A stretch of DNA of 64,000 nucleotides from Podospora pseudoanserina (GCF_035222485.1 NC_085924.1:1860001-1924000), one strand, 5' to 3'. Shown: positions 31,773 through 43,624, counted from the stretch's first letter. A program made the numbers and translations. The notes: generated by a model not told the origin, from the letters alone.

Positions 31773-34700
31773 TCAAACCTCCACCCCTTTTCTATGCTCT
31801 ACCCCAACCCCAAGCCCAACCTGCCCCGGCATAGCATTGAACCCAAGCCCACCACCGCCACCACCTCCTCCTCCCCCAGAACTACCCGGCGCAGAAGGCA
31901 TCGTGTTCGTCCCCGTCCTCTCTCTCATCCTCCGGCCTTCCATCAGACCTCTCAACCCCCTCTTCTGCAGTCCAATAACACTGCTCAGGTCACCAGTCCA
32001 CGGCTCCCTCCCTGTTCCCCGCTCGCTGTCCATCTCGGAGCTCCATTCACTTCCTACGCTAGTGGTGGCGCTCAGCTCATCGCTCGAAGGACGGACGCCA
32101 GGCACCGAGGTGCTAATCTTAAGCCCGGCAGCCCGCCCGCCAAGACCGCCCGTGGCAGAGTCCGCGTCGCTACCGGCAAAGCTGCTGCTGCTGGGCTGGC
32201 CATCAGGGCCAAGAAGGGCGTCGACACCAGCCGAGACGGGGAAGAAGTTGGGGTTCAGGGTGCCGTCGATGCCCCGGCCACCGCCAGCCGCCATGGCCGT
32301 GGCATTAAAGACAGCGGCTGCGTTGCGACTGTCGAGAAGGCTGTGGAGGCGTTCAATCACTGCTTCCAGGAGTCCATCGATTCGATATGGCCTGGCGATC
32401 TGCAAAAGACTGCAGAGAATTTGGGGTGTGCACAGCGGCGAAGAAGGTGCGGGCAGGGCTGACGTGTACAGGAAGTGAAGAAGAGCCTGGACGGTAAGGT
32501 ATGTGTGAGGTAAGTACAGACACCTCGGTCGACTGTTGGGTGGAAGGGTGCGTGGCGTCGGCGCCGTGTTGATGGCCGCAAGATCCATGGGTGGCGAAGA
32601 GACGGAGGATCCAGCTATGCTTGGCGCGAGGGTAGTAGTACTCGACGAAAACACAGACGATTGTCCAGGGCCTCGTCCACCCTGCGCTGAAACCGAGTTG
32701 GACCTTAGAGTGGCGGCATCACTGCCATCTTGCATCGCCGTCCCTTCTCGGAGGAGCTGCACAAAGTAAGGGCCCCACCTCCGGGCGACGATCCTCGAAT
32801 TGATCGGTATCCTTTCACCTCCAATGCAAAGAATGTCCATATCAGCCAGCTCCCTCAGTGCCAAGGCCTTCTCACCAAGCTCCTCGGCAGCACGGCTGTG
32901 ATACCTTCCACCGGCAGTAACACCCGCTTTGCGCGACAAGCTAAGCCCAGGCCCAGTATAGGGGCTGCTGGCACTAACGAAGCCACTCATTGGTGCCGTC
33001 TTGCGAGGGTTGTCGTAAAAGCCAAAGGCTTCCAGTTCTACCATGCACACATTGCTGAAGTTTATCCTCCGATGATTGTAGTCGTCCACCAAACTCCTTT
33101 TCCTGTTGCCAAGAACCACAAAGGTGTTTCGCCTGTTCCAAAGAACACCGCGGTTCCAGCTTCCCTGGCTGAACACAGCTCCGCCGGCATCAATGCGACT
33201 CCACGTCAACGTCCGCAAATCCAGCGCCCAGAGAGCATATTCTTGCTTTGAAGATGTGAGATATGTGCCGCTCACAACGAAGTGTGTATCGATGACACCT
33301 CCGTTGGGAAACCTAAGCCCTGGCGGGGTGTAGGAGCCGCTCATCGGTCGTTCGCTAAGGTGGCCATCGCTGGACCTGATTTGAAGCTCGAGCTTGACGT
33401 CGAGGAAGTTGTAGTTGCTGTAGATGAGCATGCTCGACCCAGCTTCCCGGGCCTCCAAACTTGCTGCTGCAGCATCCTGCCGAGCACCGTTCGGATGTGT
33501 CTTTCCAACCCTGGCAGCCACAGAGGGCGGAAGGGGTGCAACCACGCTTCTATATGCGCCGCAACTCTTGCCCAGCGGCTGTGTTGAAACCCACTTCAGA
33601 CTCCGTAGGTTGAAGACGCTTATTTGCTCAATGTAATGGTTGGCCGCATCTTGCCCTCCCACCACGATCATCTCAGCACCGCCCGTGCCGTCAATGTTGA
33701 TGCCGATCCGCCCCTCATTCGGATTCCCACTCGATGGATTGTGCTGCAGGGCCGATAGAGGCGCCCTGTGGGAGGCAAATGTGGCGGATGACGGCAGGAT
33801 GCAGGCACAATGCGCATAACGGCCTTGTGGGGCGTCCTGTGTTGGAATATAGGTCCATTTTTTGGTCGGTATATCGTAGATGTAGATATCCGACATGACC
33901 GTGACCTCAGGTTGTTGGTCTTGGGGTATCGCATTTTTTTGGCTCGTCGTCGGAGACATGCCGCCGTAGCAAACCATCTTTGTATCACCAAGCGCGCACA
34001 TTGAGTGGAAGTAACGAGGTGGAGGGATATCGCCAGTCGTTTCCATCTTTGTCCAGTGCCGGCGGATCAAATCCAATTCGTAGAGGTCTGCCGTTAAGGG
34101 CGCTGGTCTGCTTCTTGATAATATCCTGCCGCCAAAGACGTAGAGCTTATCCCCCAGAACCGTCGTGGTTGCGCCGACCAGAGGGTGTGGTTCCCGACCC
34201 GTGGTTCGGTGAACATTACACATCAGACCAGACAGGTGTGTGGAAGGTCCAGCAGGGCCACCTATGGTTCCTCCCACCGTACCCCCCCTCGCCTGACCCG
34301 AGTTGGGAGATGTTCCGGCAGAGAGAGGGCCATTACTTCTTGGTGTCAAGTTTTCACCACGTTCCTCTTGCCCCTCCTGCCTGGAGCCATTGTTTAAATT
34401 CCCATTCATATTCGCTTCTTGATTATGATTGTCCCCTTGAGGTCTCATGTAGAGACCGCCGGCCTGTTGCTCCGCAGATGACGTCGAATCCATTGATCCA
34501 AGCCTCTGATCTTTCTGTTCTTCGGTAGTTTCGGCGTCTAGAATCGTCGCCAGACTCCCCTGGGCGTGAGGATGTGCCAAAGGGGTCAGCGGGGATGCCG
34601 GGGAAAGCTGTGGCGGGGGCGGTTCGGGTAGGGGTTTCGATAGACTGTCTTGGAGGCTCAAATTCCGAGCATGGTGAGTTGGGCGAGCGCTCTTTGGAGG

Positions 34701-34988
34701 ATTGGAGTATTGTCCCGGGGTTGGTTGTCTCTCGATCGTGGGAACAACAGTTTCCGAAGGCCGTCGAAGTCCAACAAGAGAGGGCTTCCTCGTGAGCCTC
34801 GGCCAGTCCTCTCGCGTGGGCGCAACCTTTTTGATGCCTCGGAAGGCAGATGTGATGATTTCTGAGGGGGACTTGGATGGTGAACGTTCGTCAGTCTCAG
34901 AGTCAGAGAAGCGGCTCAGATCCTGAAAGTCGGCCTGCTGCTGTCCTGATGATTTGCCGAATGTTAGCCCAAGTCCAGAACCCGACAT
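31773..34988 (-). CDS. Kelch-repeat protein with C-terminal BTB-like region (1071 aa)
   Basis: One long exon. The frame is open upstream only to a GTG, so ATG 34988 (MSGSGLGLTFGKSSGQQQ) is used. About 270 disordered residues rich in Ser/Pro come first. The Kelch propeller starts at HPLVGATTTVLGDKLYVFGG and continues with RYFHSMCALGDTKMVCYGG, GRYAHCACILP, MIVVGGQD, and RGVLWNRRNTFVVLGN. A BTB/POZ-like segment follows (DILCIGGERIPINSRIVARR, then YLTVQALLHFLYTSALP). The tail is Ser/Gly-rich with a poly-Gly run. The arrangement resembles S. pombe Ral2, which acts with Ras in polarity and mating, but I cannot confirm orthology. It probably acts as a scaffold for signalling. Confidence 0.82.
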   Translation of the reverse strand: MSGSGLGLTFGKSSGQQQADFQDLSRFSDSETDERSPSKSPSEIITSAFRGIKKVAPTREDWPRLTRKPSLVGLRRPSETVVPTIERQPTPGQYSNPPKSARPTHHARNLSLQDSLSKPLPEPPPPQLSPASPLTPLAHPHAQGSLATILDAETTEEQKDQRLGSMDSTSSAEQQAGGLYMRPQGDNHNQEANMNGNLNNGSRQEGQEERGENLTPRSNGPLSAGTSPNSGQARGGTVGGTIGGPAGPSTHLSGLMCNVHRTTGREPHPLVGATTTVLGDKLYVFGGRILSRSRPAPLTADLYELDLIRRHWTKMETTGDIPPPRYFHSMCALGDTKMVCYGGMSPTTSQKNAIPQDQQPEVTVMSDIYIYDIPTKKWTYIPTQDAPQGRYAHCACILPSSATFASHRAPLSALQHNPSSGNPNEGRIGINIDGTGGAEMIVVGGQDAANHYIEQISVFNLRSLKWVSTQPLGKSCGAYRSVVAPLPPSVAARVGKTHPNGARQDAAAASLEAREAGSSMLIYSNYNFLDVKLELQIRSSDGHLSERPMSGSYTPPGLRFPNGGVIDTHFVVSGTYLTSSKQEYALWALDLRTLTWSRIDAGGAVFSQGSWNRGVLWNRRNTFVVLGNRKRSLVDDYNHRRINFSNVCMVELEAFGFYDNPRKTAPMSGFVSASSPYTGPGLSLSRKAGVTAGGRYHSRAAEELGEKALALRELADMDILCIGGERIPINSRIVARRWGPYFVQLLREGTAMQDGSDAATLRSNSVSAQGGRGPGQSSVFSSSTTTLAPSIAGSSVSSPPMDLAAINTAPTPRTLPPNSRPRCLYLPHTYLTVQALLHFLYTSALPAPSSPLCTPQILCSLLQIARPYRIDGLLEAVIERLHSLLDSRNAAAVFNATAMAAGGGRGIDGTLNPNFFPVSAGVDALLGPDGQPSSSSFAGSDADSATGGLGGRAAGLKISTSVPGVRPSSDELSATTSVGSEWSSEMDSERGTGREPWTGDLSSVIGLQKRGLRGLMEGRRMRERTGTNTMPSAPGSSGGGGGGGGGGLGFNAMPGQVGLGVGVEHRKGVEV

Positions 34989-37091
34989 GTCGTCCACAAA
35001 GCTGTGCCGCACAGCTGGACACACGACTAGGGCTAGCAGCCAAGCGAGGAGGCTCTTTCAGAGCGACGCGAAGGGCAAAGGAAGGTGAACGGACAAATGT
35101 CCGGCAGCGCCTTGGTCAAGGCCGGTAAAAGTAGAGGTAGAAATGCAAATAGGTGTCAATATAGGTAAGGGGGGTCAAGTAGAGAGCCAAGGCAAGTGAG
35201 AAGATGACGTGTCGAACAGGGGAGATGCCAGGCTAGAAGTATGTGTGATCTGTTGGAGTGGTAGTGTAGAAGGGGAAAACTCGGGGCAGCGGTTTAGAAC
35301 AACCCGCCACCAAGGCACAGGCACAGGCGAGGCGCGGTGAACACTGTCGGTCAACCAAAGGCCAGCGGTCCTGATCCCAGTCGTGGAGTTTTGCTGACGG
35401 GGGCCTGAGGACTAGGGAGGGCTAGGAGCTGTCGCCGGTCGGTCAGGTGTCCCTGGCTAGCAAACGCTCCCGGGATCTCGGGTGCTGCTGTCTCCTGGTT
35501 CGGACCGCAACACAGAGTAGTGACGAGGAACCTTGGTGGTTTCGTGAGAGGACAGGTGAGGCGATAAGTGGACAGGAGAAGAGGGACGGTGAAGATGCAA
35601 GGCAATAGGAAAGATATGAGTGGGGGTTTGCGATGGAATGCTGTCTAGCGCACAAAAGGGCTCTGGAATACAAAATGACAAGGAGAGAAACTGGGGCATT
35701 TGCAATGGTGACGCCGCCACTGTAGCCGACGACAGACGGGCAAACAGACAGAACACAAAGGCCGAAAACCAGGAACGTACCTCTCTCTCTCTCTCTCTCT
35801 GGATCACCACGATGTGTGTGGGTTTGTCTGCGGCACACAGTGCCTTGTGACGTTGCAGCGCTTAATTTCCGCGACAGACCTGGATGGAGATGCGATTTGC
35901 GCGCGGTGAGTCGAGGTGTTGATAGGATGAAAGAGTCGAGCGCGATGTCCACCGCCTGCCCTTGGTGTGCAGTGCGGTCCAGCGGTCTCGAGGGCACGGA
36001 CCGGACTGGCGTTTGATCTCGTCGGTCGAAGGTGGAGTTGTGTTCTGTGAGGTCTGTGAGGCCCCTCACCACCAGGTACAATGCACAAGGCACAAGGCAC
36101 AGTTCTCTGTTGCCGCCGGCGGGCACACAAAGGAAGTATGTTCGTATGTACAAGTGAGTCGATTGGGCAGTCCCAGCAGTCATGTACGGTTCGATGATGT
36201 GCTCAGATTGGACATTCATTCGCAGGTATAGGAAGCATTCGAGAATTGTGGGGATGCCACCACCAACTCAAGTGTCTGCAACAAGGGGCTCAATTCAATA
36301 TATCGACGCACGGATCAGTGCGTGGTCTGCCACCCGTCCTCGATTAAGCGAGCTCTCCTGCAGCCAGACCTTCCAGACTTTCCATATGCTTGGGCTTTTG
36401 TTTCTTTGGATATAACCGACGATATGTTGGTACGATTGGTCAGTCAAGAGAGCTTTCGGTGAAACTGAAACGTTCAAAGTACTCTGTGTGATGGCGGTAA
36501 GAAACACCTCAACCTGGCCATTTTCACACCATCCCTTCTGCAGTTGGTCAAGAAGCCTCCTGAAAATGCTCGGAAGTCCTCCCAAATAGGAAGGCCATCG
36601 CACGAATCAGCAGTGAGTTCTCGCAGTGACAGGCACCTCTCGTCTGACATGGCGTTCCATGTGATGAACCAGGTATCGATCTTTCCTTTCTACCAATGTG
36701 TTTCAAGTCTCGGCAAGGTCATGTCATTAAGAAGCAGCATTTTAATCATATAGCTCCGCAATAGGAGCGAGGACCTTGATGGTTTAATGCAGACAGAAAC
36801 AATTACAATTTCCACTAACAAAGAACTGGAGTTAAAAAAGGCTCGTATTGCTCATGTTTGCTAGCTACATCTCTACAACGGCCTAGATTAAGCAAATAGC
36901 TTCCATAGAAGCTCCGCCAGAAGAATTCCCTTTGGTCCCTGTTCCTTGCCCATTCAAACGCCTGTCAACAATCCCTGACCTTTTCAAATCGGCGCCGACT
37001 TTTTCTTTGACTTCATTATATGCGTAACGTTCTGATATCATCGCCCCATTCCTAAACACCACACCATATCCTTCTCCGTCCGCGATCCCAT
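34989..37091. other. Intergenic 2.1 kb: long leader of the Kelch gene and 3' flank of the peroxiredoxin gene
   Basis: The minus frames at 35443-36219 and 36295-36603 have no recognisable features. A (CT)10 microsatellite lies inside. A long 5' UTR with introns for the Kelch gene would fit such a stretch but is inference. Confidence 0.45.
35781..35800. repeat. (CT)10 microsatellite
   Basis: Dinucleotide run in the Kelch-gene upstream region. Confidence 0.9.
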
Positions 37092-37898
37092 TTAGTCAAT
37101 CTCGGGGAGAGGGGTGAAGCGGAGGTAAGGCTTGACGGCACGGAGGTTGGGGAAGAGCTTGGTGGCCTCGTCGCCCTTGATGCTGGGGTGGACAATGACA
37201 TCATCACCGGGGACCCAGTTGATGGGGGTGGTGACCTTGTGCTTGTCACCGGTCTGGAGGGACTGGATGACACGGAGGATCTCGGCGCTGTTGCGGCCGG
37301 TGGAGGCGGGGTAGGAGAGGATGCAGCGGATGGTCTTCTTGGGGTCGATGAAGAAGACGGAGCGGATGGTGAAGGCAATGCCCTTCTCATCGACGTTGGT
37401 GGTGTCCTGGTAGTCGATCCTGTGGTTACACATGTCAGTGAGTGCTTGTGGTATTGGTAGCACAGGTAGGTCCAGCTCACATGTCATAAAGGTAGGCGAC
37501 CTTGCGCTCCTTGTCGGCAATGATGGGAAAGTTGACCTGGGAGCCGGTGACGTCCTTGATGTCGCTGATCCAGCCCTCGTGGCTGCCGAGGGTGTTGGCA
37601 GAGAGACCGATGAGCTTGACGCCGCGCTTGGAGAACTCAGGCTCGAGGCGGGCCATCTCACCGAGCTCGGTGGTGCAGACGGGCGTGTAGTCCTCGGGGT
37701 GGGAGAAGAGGATGACCCAGTTGTCGCCAATGAACTCATGGAAGTCAATGGGACCCTTGGTGGTCTCGGCCTGGAAGTTGGGGGCAATGGTGCCCAGACG
37801 GAGGCTACATAAAAGTAAACAGTTAGTTGCCTGGCACGATGAAGCAAGATGGGGAGCTGGTGAGAGGGAACATACGGTTCGTTACGCTCAGCAGCCAT
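37092..37898 (-). CDS. 1-Cys peroxiredoxin (PRX6 family)
   Basis: It reduces peroxides using a single peroxidatic cysteine. Exons are 37898-37876, 37804-37481 and 37419-37092 (224 aa, the usual length for PRDX6/Prx1-type enzymes). The start MAAERNEP is spliced after eight codons to LRLGTIAPNF. The active site is DYTPVCTTELGEMARL with the peroxidatic Cys at about residue 51. Further marks are LIGLSANTLGSHEGWI, FPIIADKERKVAYLYDM and the C-terminal PRX domain ending in PYLRFTPLPEID. The resolving cysteine of the 2-Cys classes is absent. The introns are 71 and 61 nt. No mitochondrial presequence is evident, so cytosolic or nuclear location is likely. Confidence 0.95.
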   Translation of the reverse strand: MAAERNEPYVPSHQLPILLHRARQLTVYFYVASVWAPLPPTSRPRPPRVPLTSMSSLATTGSSSSPTPRTTRPSAPPSSVRWPASSLSSPSAASSSSVSLPTPSAATRAGSATSRTSPAPRSTFPSLPTRSARSPTFMTCELDLPVLPIPQALTDMCNHRIDYQDTTNVDEKGIAFTIRSVFFIDPKKTIRCILSYPASTGRNSAEILRVIQSLQTGDKHKVTTPINWVPGDDVIVHPSIKGDEATKLFPNLRAVKPYLRFTPLPEID

Positions 37899-38797
37899 TG
37901 GGAAGGTGTTTGGGTATCTTATCGTGAAAGTAGGGTATAGAAGAAGACGAAGAAGACAGGCTGGAGATGGGAAGAACAGGAGAAAGGAGAACTACGTATG
38001 AGGTGATGGAGGGGCAGACCGTGGGCATTTAAACTTGCAGCAGCTCCTGTGAACGGTGGGCTCCTCCGATTCCTTGGGCCTCCGACTCTCCTCAGCTCGC
38101 CTGGATTAATAAAGCGGCTTTTTCCTGGGCCTCGCTACGCGTGACAATGGCTGGGCTGGCAAGTGACCGAAGACATTCTCGTCCCATAGCCATCCATTCA
38201 CGCCTTTGATCCCAGCGACAGCCCGAAACCAGCCGTCACAGAAGCTGCGAGCTCTCCTCCTGGGGCGGTCCGACGCGGGGCATCTTGGGGGAGATTTGCC
38301 CCTCCGTCAGCTTGACGTGGGGTAGAGAGCTGCCCCTCAGTGTCCGAATTGGGATTGGCGGCGCATTGCGCGATCAAGCACGCCCGTGATTGGTCCCGAA
38401 GACGACATAAAATATTATGTCATTTGGAGTGTGTTGTCGCAACCCTCACAACGCCATAGTGGGGGGGTTGCACTTTGGTGGTGATTATTGACAACGCCAA
38501 TGCTGTCTGGGTGGATGGAGGCGGGGGCTACTGAAGTCATTCTTGGCACCCTCGTTTAGAGTGGGTTCGATACCTACATCGCCATCCGCATATCGGAGCA
38601 TCGGTTGCCGGTGGCTTGCTCACATGGCAATCAGAAGAATGGGGGTGTCATCATATACACAATAGGTCATTACTCTACAACAGTCTCGGGTATCAAAGTA
38701 TGATGATCGACAGAGGAACAATGTTAACAAAGAAAAAAGGGCCATAATGAAACTCCAAGCGCCCGCTGGAAACCGTCCTCGCAACACCCTCCCGTCG
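37899..38797. other. Intergenic 0.9 kb: peroxiredoxin promoter and 3' flank of FAT1
   Basis: I see no gene. The promoter contains several C4-6 or AGGGG-type stress-element-like strings, which are too short to call. Confidence 0.45.
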
Positions 38798-40839
38798 TCA
38801 AAGCTTCACCTTGCCGCCCTGCAGCGAGCTCCAATCATTCGGCCCAAACCTCTCATATGATGCCCCCTTCAACCAGAAGATATCATCACTGCCAGTCTTG
38901 CTAGGATCCACGCCCTCGTTTCGCAGGCCGACCTTTTGCTGTTTGTTTGTCCCGGTGCTCTCGAGCGACCCATCCTTGGCGACTCGGAGGAAAAGAGGCA
39001 ACGCGTATCTGGGCAGGTTGGCCCTTACATGCTCCGCCAGCGTCTTGAGCGTCTCGCTGGTAGGAACACCGTCATGTCCCAAAGCCGAGGGCTTGAAAAC
39101 CACGCCTGCGCATCCAGCCCGGCCCTCATGTCCCGGAATCTCTACGCCATACACATTTGACTCTTGGATTCCTGGATGAAGTCCCAGGATATGAGCCACC
39201 TCAGCGGTCGACACATTCTCACTCTTCCACCTGAAGGTATCGCCGATCCGGTCGTTGAAGTAGATCCTGTGCTCGCCATCTCGACGAACCACATCACCAG
39301 TCCGGAACCAAGCATCGCCCTTCGAAAAGACATTGCGCATGATCTTCTTGGACGTGGCACCCGTATCGCCGTAGTATCCCTGGAACCTCGCCTCTACATT
39401 CTTCGCCGGGAGACAAAAGAGCAATTCGCCTGGCTCGCCCTCCGGTGTTCGCACGCAGAATCCAGTCTTGGGATCTCTGAGTGGCAATTCCGTCTCATGA
39501 TCAACCTCGACGATGGCGATAGACCGGCCAACAAGCAGGTTGTATAGGGCGCCAGCCCGTCCTACGGAGCCCATGCTGAAGTCGTTTCTGCTCACGTTCC
39601 ATGTTGCAAAACTTCCCTCGGTGGCGCCGTAGAACTCGGCAATCGTCTCAATGCCGTACCGCTCCTTGAAGGCATTCCACACGTCGGGGCGAAGACCGTT
39701 TCCAAAGGCGACCCGGACTTTGTGCTTCTTGTCGAGGTTCTCGCCCGTGACGGGATCCAATTTTGTTGGGGCCGAGAGCAGATATCTGCATGTTTCGCCG
39801 ACGTATTGGATGATCGTGGCATTGTGTTTTCGGACGTCGTCCCAAAAGTGACTAGTGGAAAATTTCCTGCTCATGGCAAATGTAGCGCCCACGTTCAAAG
39901 TGTGAGCAAATCCCAGCAGCATAGCCGTCGAATGGTAAAGGGGCATTGCCTACTGTGGTGATCAGTGACGAAGCTTCCTCGCTGTAGACATGGCACCTAC
40001 AGTGTAAAACACATCATTCTTGCCCGTGCCAACCAATCGAGATGTAAAACCACCAACAACAGCAACCTTGGCCCAAGAAACAATCGCGGCCTTGGGTAAG
40101 CCTGTTGTGCCGCTTGTGTAAATAAGTATGCCCATTGCCTCGCCCGCCGCACCACTCCGCAGCTCATCCGCAGGCCTGGTACCATCAAACGCCAACATCT
40201 GACTCTCCAACTGTGGTGTCACAACTTCAAACATGGTTCCGCTCAGCTCGGACTTGACATCCTCCCCAACGTCTCCAGCCACGGTGGGGTCGATCAGCAT
40301 CAACCGCGCGTTCGCCCTCTTGACGCAGTGAACGAGTGCCGCACCGGTGAGGTTGTAGTTGATAAGTGCCGGAACAGCCCCGATAGCCCACAAAGCCAGC
40401 AACAAGAAAATAAAAGTGTCGGTATTCTGGAAGTCAAGCGCAACCATCTCCCCCTTCTTCACACCCCGGCGATCCTTGAGAAAATTGGCATAGCGGAGAA
40501 CTGTGTCGTAGGCTTGCGCATATGTGTAAGTCATGTCTTCAAAACGAAGGAAAACGCGGTTTTCTGAGGACTTGGAGGTGGCGAGGTCTTCGAGGCGGTA
40601 AAAGAAGTTGACACGATCACGCTGAGTCCACCATGCCACGTTTGCTACCGTGGGCAGGATAGACTTCAACAAGTGGAGATCGTAAGAGACCTGCCATCGA
40701 GCATTCAGATATGCTGCGGTGGCCGTCAAGGCCGAGGCGGCGACTGGAAGAGATACCGGCACTGCGGGCTGTCAGATATCAGGTTGTTGTACTAAGAACT
40801 AAGATGCATGTGAATCGGAAGCAGCTTACAAGCAGCCAT
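38798..40839 (-). CDS. FAT1: Very-long-chain acyl-CoA synthetase / fatty-acid transporter, Fat1 type
   Basis: It activates long and very long fatty acids with ATP and CoA, coupled to uptake. The gene starts with a tiny first exon (40839-40830, ATGGCTGCTT). It joins exon 40761-40001 (MAALPVSLPVAA, N-terminal hydrophobic/transmembrane region). Then comes exon 39949-38798. Introns are 68 and 51 nt; total 640 aa. The AMP-binding signature is YTSGTTGLPKAAI. Other marks are MPLYHSTAMLLG, the FYGATEGS motif and the VLACS motif containing DAWFRTGDVVRRDGEHRIYFNDR and GDTFRWKSENVST. The last residues are KVKL; VKL is a poor PTS1. Likely locations are plasma membrane/ER lipid bodies or peroxisome. Confidence 0.93.
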
Positions 40840-41936
40840 GATCGCGTGTTTTTTTTTTTGGCTATTTCGAGGTCGCTAAACTGCTAAAACAGCACTGATG
40901 AACCTCGAAAGCGAAATGGTATTGCAAACAGGAAGGATTAAATATCTTTATATAAAAACATGGTGTTAATAAAAAGGCAAGCAACGTCGCAGCGGGCGAG
41001 TGGAATGTTGACCCTAACTTCAGATCCGGCAAGTCGGTCGTGGTTGATCGTACCTGGAACTTCTTAACTGCACTAGCAGGGATTGGTCGGATACAGCGCC
41101 GTCATCGACGGGTGGTTCCGCAAACTGACGTTGTTAAACGAAAGACCAAAGTTGAAGTGTGGGATGGAGATATATATCAAGTGAGTGACAGGTAGGGTGA
41201 CACAGCATTCCTTATAGCTCGATATCGGACTGCGTGGTGTCGGGAGGCGGTCACGAAAGCCGCCGGTAGGAACGGGCTGATCGTCTCGTTCAACGACCCC
41301 GATGCAACACAGGCCACTCGACATGCATCCATGCTCTTCAAATGGACCTCGGTTCGTATGTACGCCACTGGGCGAGAGCCAAGGAACTTCCCATTTAAAC
41401 TGGGCTGGTGCTCGTGGTGCCTCGCGAGATCCGGATAGGCCGAAGCACACGTTGAGAGTGAGAATTGTCACTCTTGGACCGCTGTCGTTCATGTGTGCCA
41501 CTGAGAAACAACGCCGTCCGGTTCCTATTGAACCTAGCATCCCAGGTGGTCGGGTAGTAAGTATACTTGTACCTAACCAAGTGACGTTCAGGGTCCAAGA
41601 GTATGGTTGACATTCAAACGGCGCGCAGTGCATGGAAGCGGCATCGAAGCTTTGACCATGTGGACCCATTGCGTTGGCTTAGGAGCTCCGACTCCGTGTC
41701 GCGAATGACGAGGCGCGGCGGGTTTCAACCCTGGCCTCCCCGCTGCCGTTGCCATGCCCGACACCCGTTTATCGTTATCTTCACGTGCGCACCTGAAAGT
41801 GTCTAACCAGACTGAGAAATTTGGCTTTAATTGCTACAAGCATTGTGTCGCGCTGGCGCATTCGTGGTGAGGCGTGTTCCTCTCGATTCAAGGCGCCGGC
41901 AACGAACTCGATGGACGCCGCCGAGTCCGCATCGCC
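40840..41936. promoter_or_regulatory. Divergent intergenic region: FAT1 / PIG-S gene
   Basis: This 1.1-kb stretch separates outward-facing genes. A 198-codon minus frame (41073-41669) inside has no family resemblance and is rejected. An overlapping upstream ORF (41911-42093) begins just before the PIG-S start. Confidence 0.45.
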
Positions 41937-42093
41937 ATGTCTGCTCAACCACTCCCCAGCAACGACAATGACGTTTCCATCGCAACGATATCCCCCAAGA
42001 AAGAAGCGCCAACTTCATCCAAAAAACTTCCCCCGCCAGAGAAGCCAACTGACGTGCGCCGGCGCAGCCATGTCATCCTCTCCTTTTGGCTGA
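41911..42093 (+). promoter_or_regulatory. Upstream ORF overlapping the PIG-S start codon
   Basis: ATG 41911 (CTCGATGG) opens a 60-codon frame that ends at TGA 42091, out of frame with the PIG-S ATG at 41937, only 26 nt downstream. If transcribed it should limit initiation at the main start. Confidence 0.45.
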
Positions 42094-43624
42094 TTGTCCT
42101 CCTTTTGGGTCTCCCCATATGGTGGAAGACCACCACCATATACCGCGCCGATCTTCCCTTAGAGGACATGTTAGAATGGGCAGACGGAAAGGTTGGCAGT
42201 TCCACGGCCTGCTCCAAAACTGACTGCTAACGCTGCCCGCCATGTTCTAGGCCTGTCGCCCCGTCTTCCCCCTCCGCATCTCGATACAAGCCACATCGCT
42301 TCAGGATCAAGAAGCTCAAAACCTACTTCGGCTGACCCAGCACGCCCTTGACGATCTTAATGATTTCGCCGGGCATCATCTTCGCCTTCAGATGGGCGAT
42401 GAGAAGCAAGATTCGGCCGACAATAGCAGCGCCTTGACTATTCGCCTCACTCCAGGCGAGGGCACAACCGCAACGCTTGATCCATACGAACCTATTCTGG
42501 ATATCACCTACCCACAAAACACGATACCCTCTCCAACCGCTTCCTCGTCGGCGCTTGCCACATATATCGCAAGTCAGCTAAGGACCACGTTCGCCGAGGA
42601 ACAGGCCACCATCTCGTACCTCCTCTCGACGAACTCGATGCCGTCGGAACACAGGCCGCTTGGATTATCGCCAGAAACCGCCGAAGCTCTTGCCAAGCGC
42701 ACGACAAGATCCTTGAAATATGCGCCGACTTACCATCTTACCTTCTCTCTGTTTACAAGTGGGCCTCTACCAAGTAGCTGGGATATCGAGACCGCCATCG
42801 AAGAGTACATGAAGCCCGTGCTGGACGTCCTCTCGCCCATTCACAATTTCACGATCGATACCCAGGTACAACTATACGCTTCACCTGGTGTTCAGAACCA
42901 AGTTCTCAACAAGGAGGATTTGTCCTCTTTCATCAACGCCGCAGAATGGCCACTGTCGCCCTCCATCGGTGGTGCGCCAACCATCAACTTCATTGTGTTT
43001 GTGGGGAACCAAACCATTGCGTCCCCTTCGCAGGAGGCTGCGCCGACCTCCCATTCATGGCTGATCCCCCAATGGGGCACCGTCTTTCTGCTGTCCCTCC
43101 CTGGCGACACCACCCACGTCGCGGCCGCCACCCTCAAGCAGCCCCTTTTGACATTCACCTCTCACCTCTTGTCACTCACCGGCACCCCTGAGTCAGGTTC
43201 TCTACCCCTGCGCCTCTCCACCCTCGCGCGTATCCGGTCTGCCGACCTGCTCCTCCGTGCCTCGTCTACCCTTGGATCTCTCGCCCGTCTTGCCATGGCT
43301 CTTCCCTCCATCTCAATCCCGAGTAGCGTCGCAGACGGCGTCACAAAGACCATGTCGCACTTGCGCCTCGCTTGCGACAACCTAGGCGGCACTGAAGGAC
43401 TGGCTCACGCGCGGATTGCAGGGGCTGAGGCGGAAAGGGCGTTTTTCGAGAAGAGCATGGTTGGGCAGTTGTATTTCCCTGACGAGCACAAGATTGCTGT
43501 TTACCTGCCGCTATTGGGGCCGGTGGCGGTGCCGTTGGTTATGGGGTTAATTAACGAGATTAAGGCTTGGAGGAAGAGGAGGAGGGAGAGGGCTGAGAAG
43601 GGGGCTGAGAAGAAGGGGGAGTGA
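41937..43624 (+). CDS. GPI17: GPI transamidase subunit PIG-S / Gpi17
   Basis: It is a subunit of the ER complex that cuts the C-terminal signal of proteins and attaches the GPI anchor. Exons 41937-42191 and 42251-43624 give 542 aa; ATG 41937 (MSAQPLPSND). A first transmembrane helix (HVILSFWLIVLLLGLPIWW) is followed by KTTTIYRADLPL, the conserved PIG-S entry, and then a long lumenal region. Conserved marks are FVGNQT, LIPQWGTVFLLSL, HLRLACDNLGG, the KSMVGQLYFPDEHKIAVYLP stretch and a second helix (LLGPVAVPLVMGLINEI) ending in a basic cytosolic tail (KAWRKRRRERAEKG). The topology (two TM, large lumenal domain) matches the family. The intron begins GTTGGC, a weak donor. Confidence 0.93.

Noticed and set aside
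34988-35024. Upstream extension of the Kelch gene (12 extra codons)
   Set aside because: The extension begins at GTG, not ATG; ATG 34988 is the first proper start.
36295-36603. Minus-strand frame (102 codons) with some protein-like character
   Set aside because: No recognisable domain or splice partner; too weak to call a gene.
41073-41669. 198-codon minus-strand frame
   Set aside because: No ATG context, no family resemblance, lies in the FAT1/PIG-S divergent promoter; composition is like random GC-rich DNA.
41719-41760. T-loop-like string GGGTTTCAACCC resembling part of a tRNA
   Set aside because: No acceptor or anticodon arms can be drawn around it.
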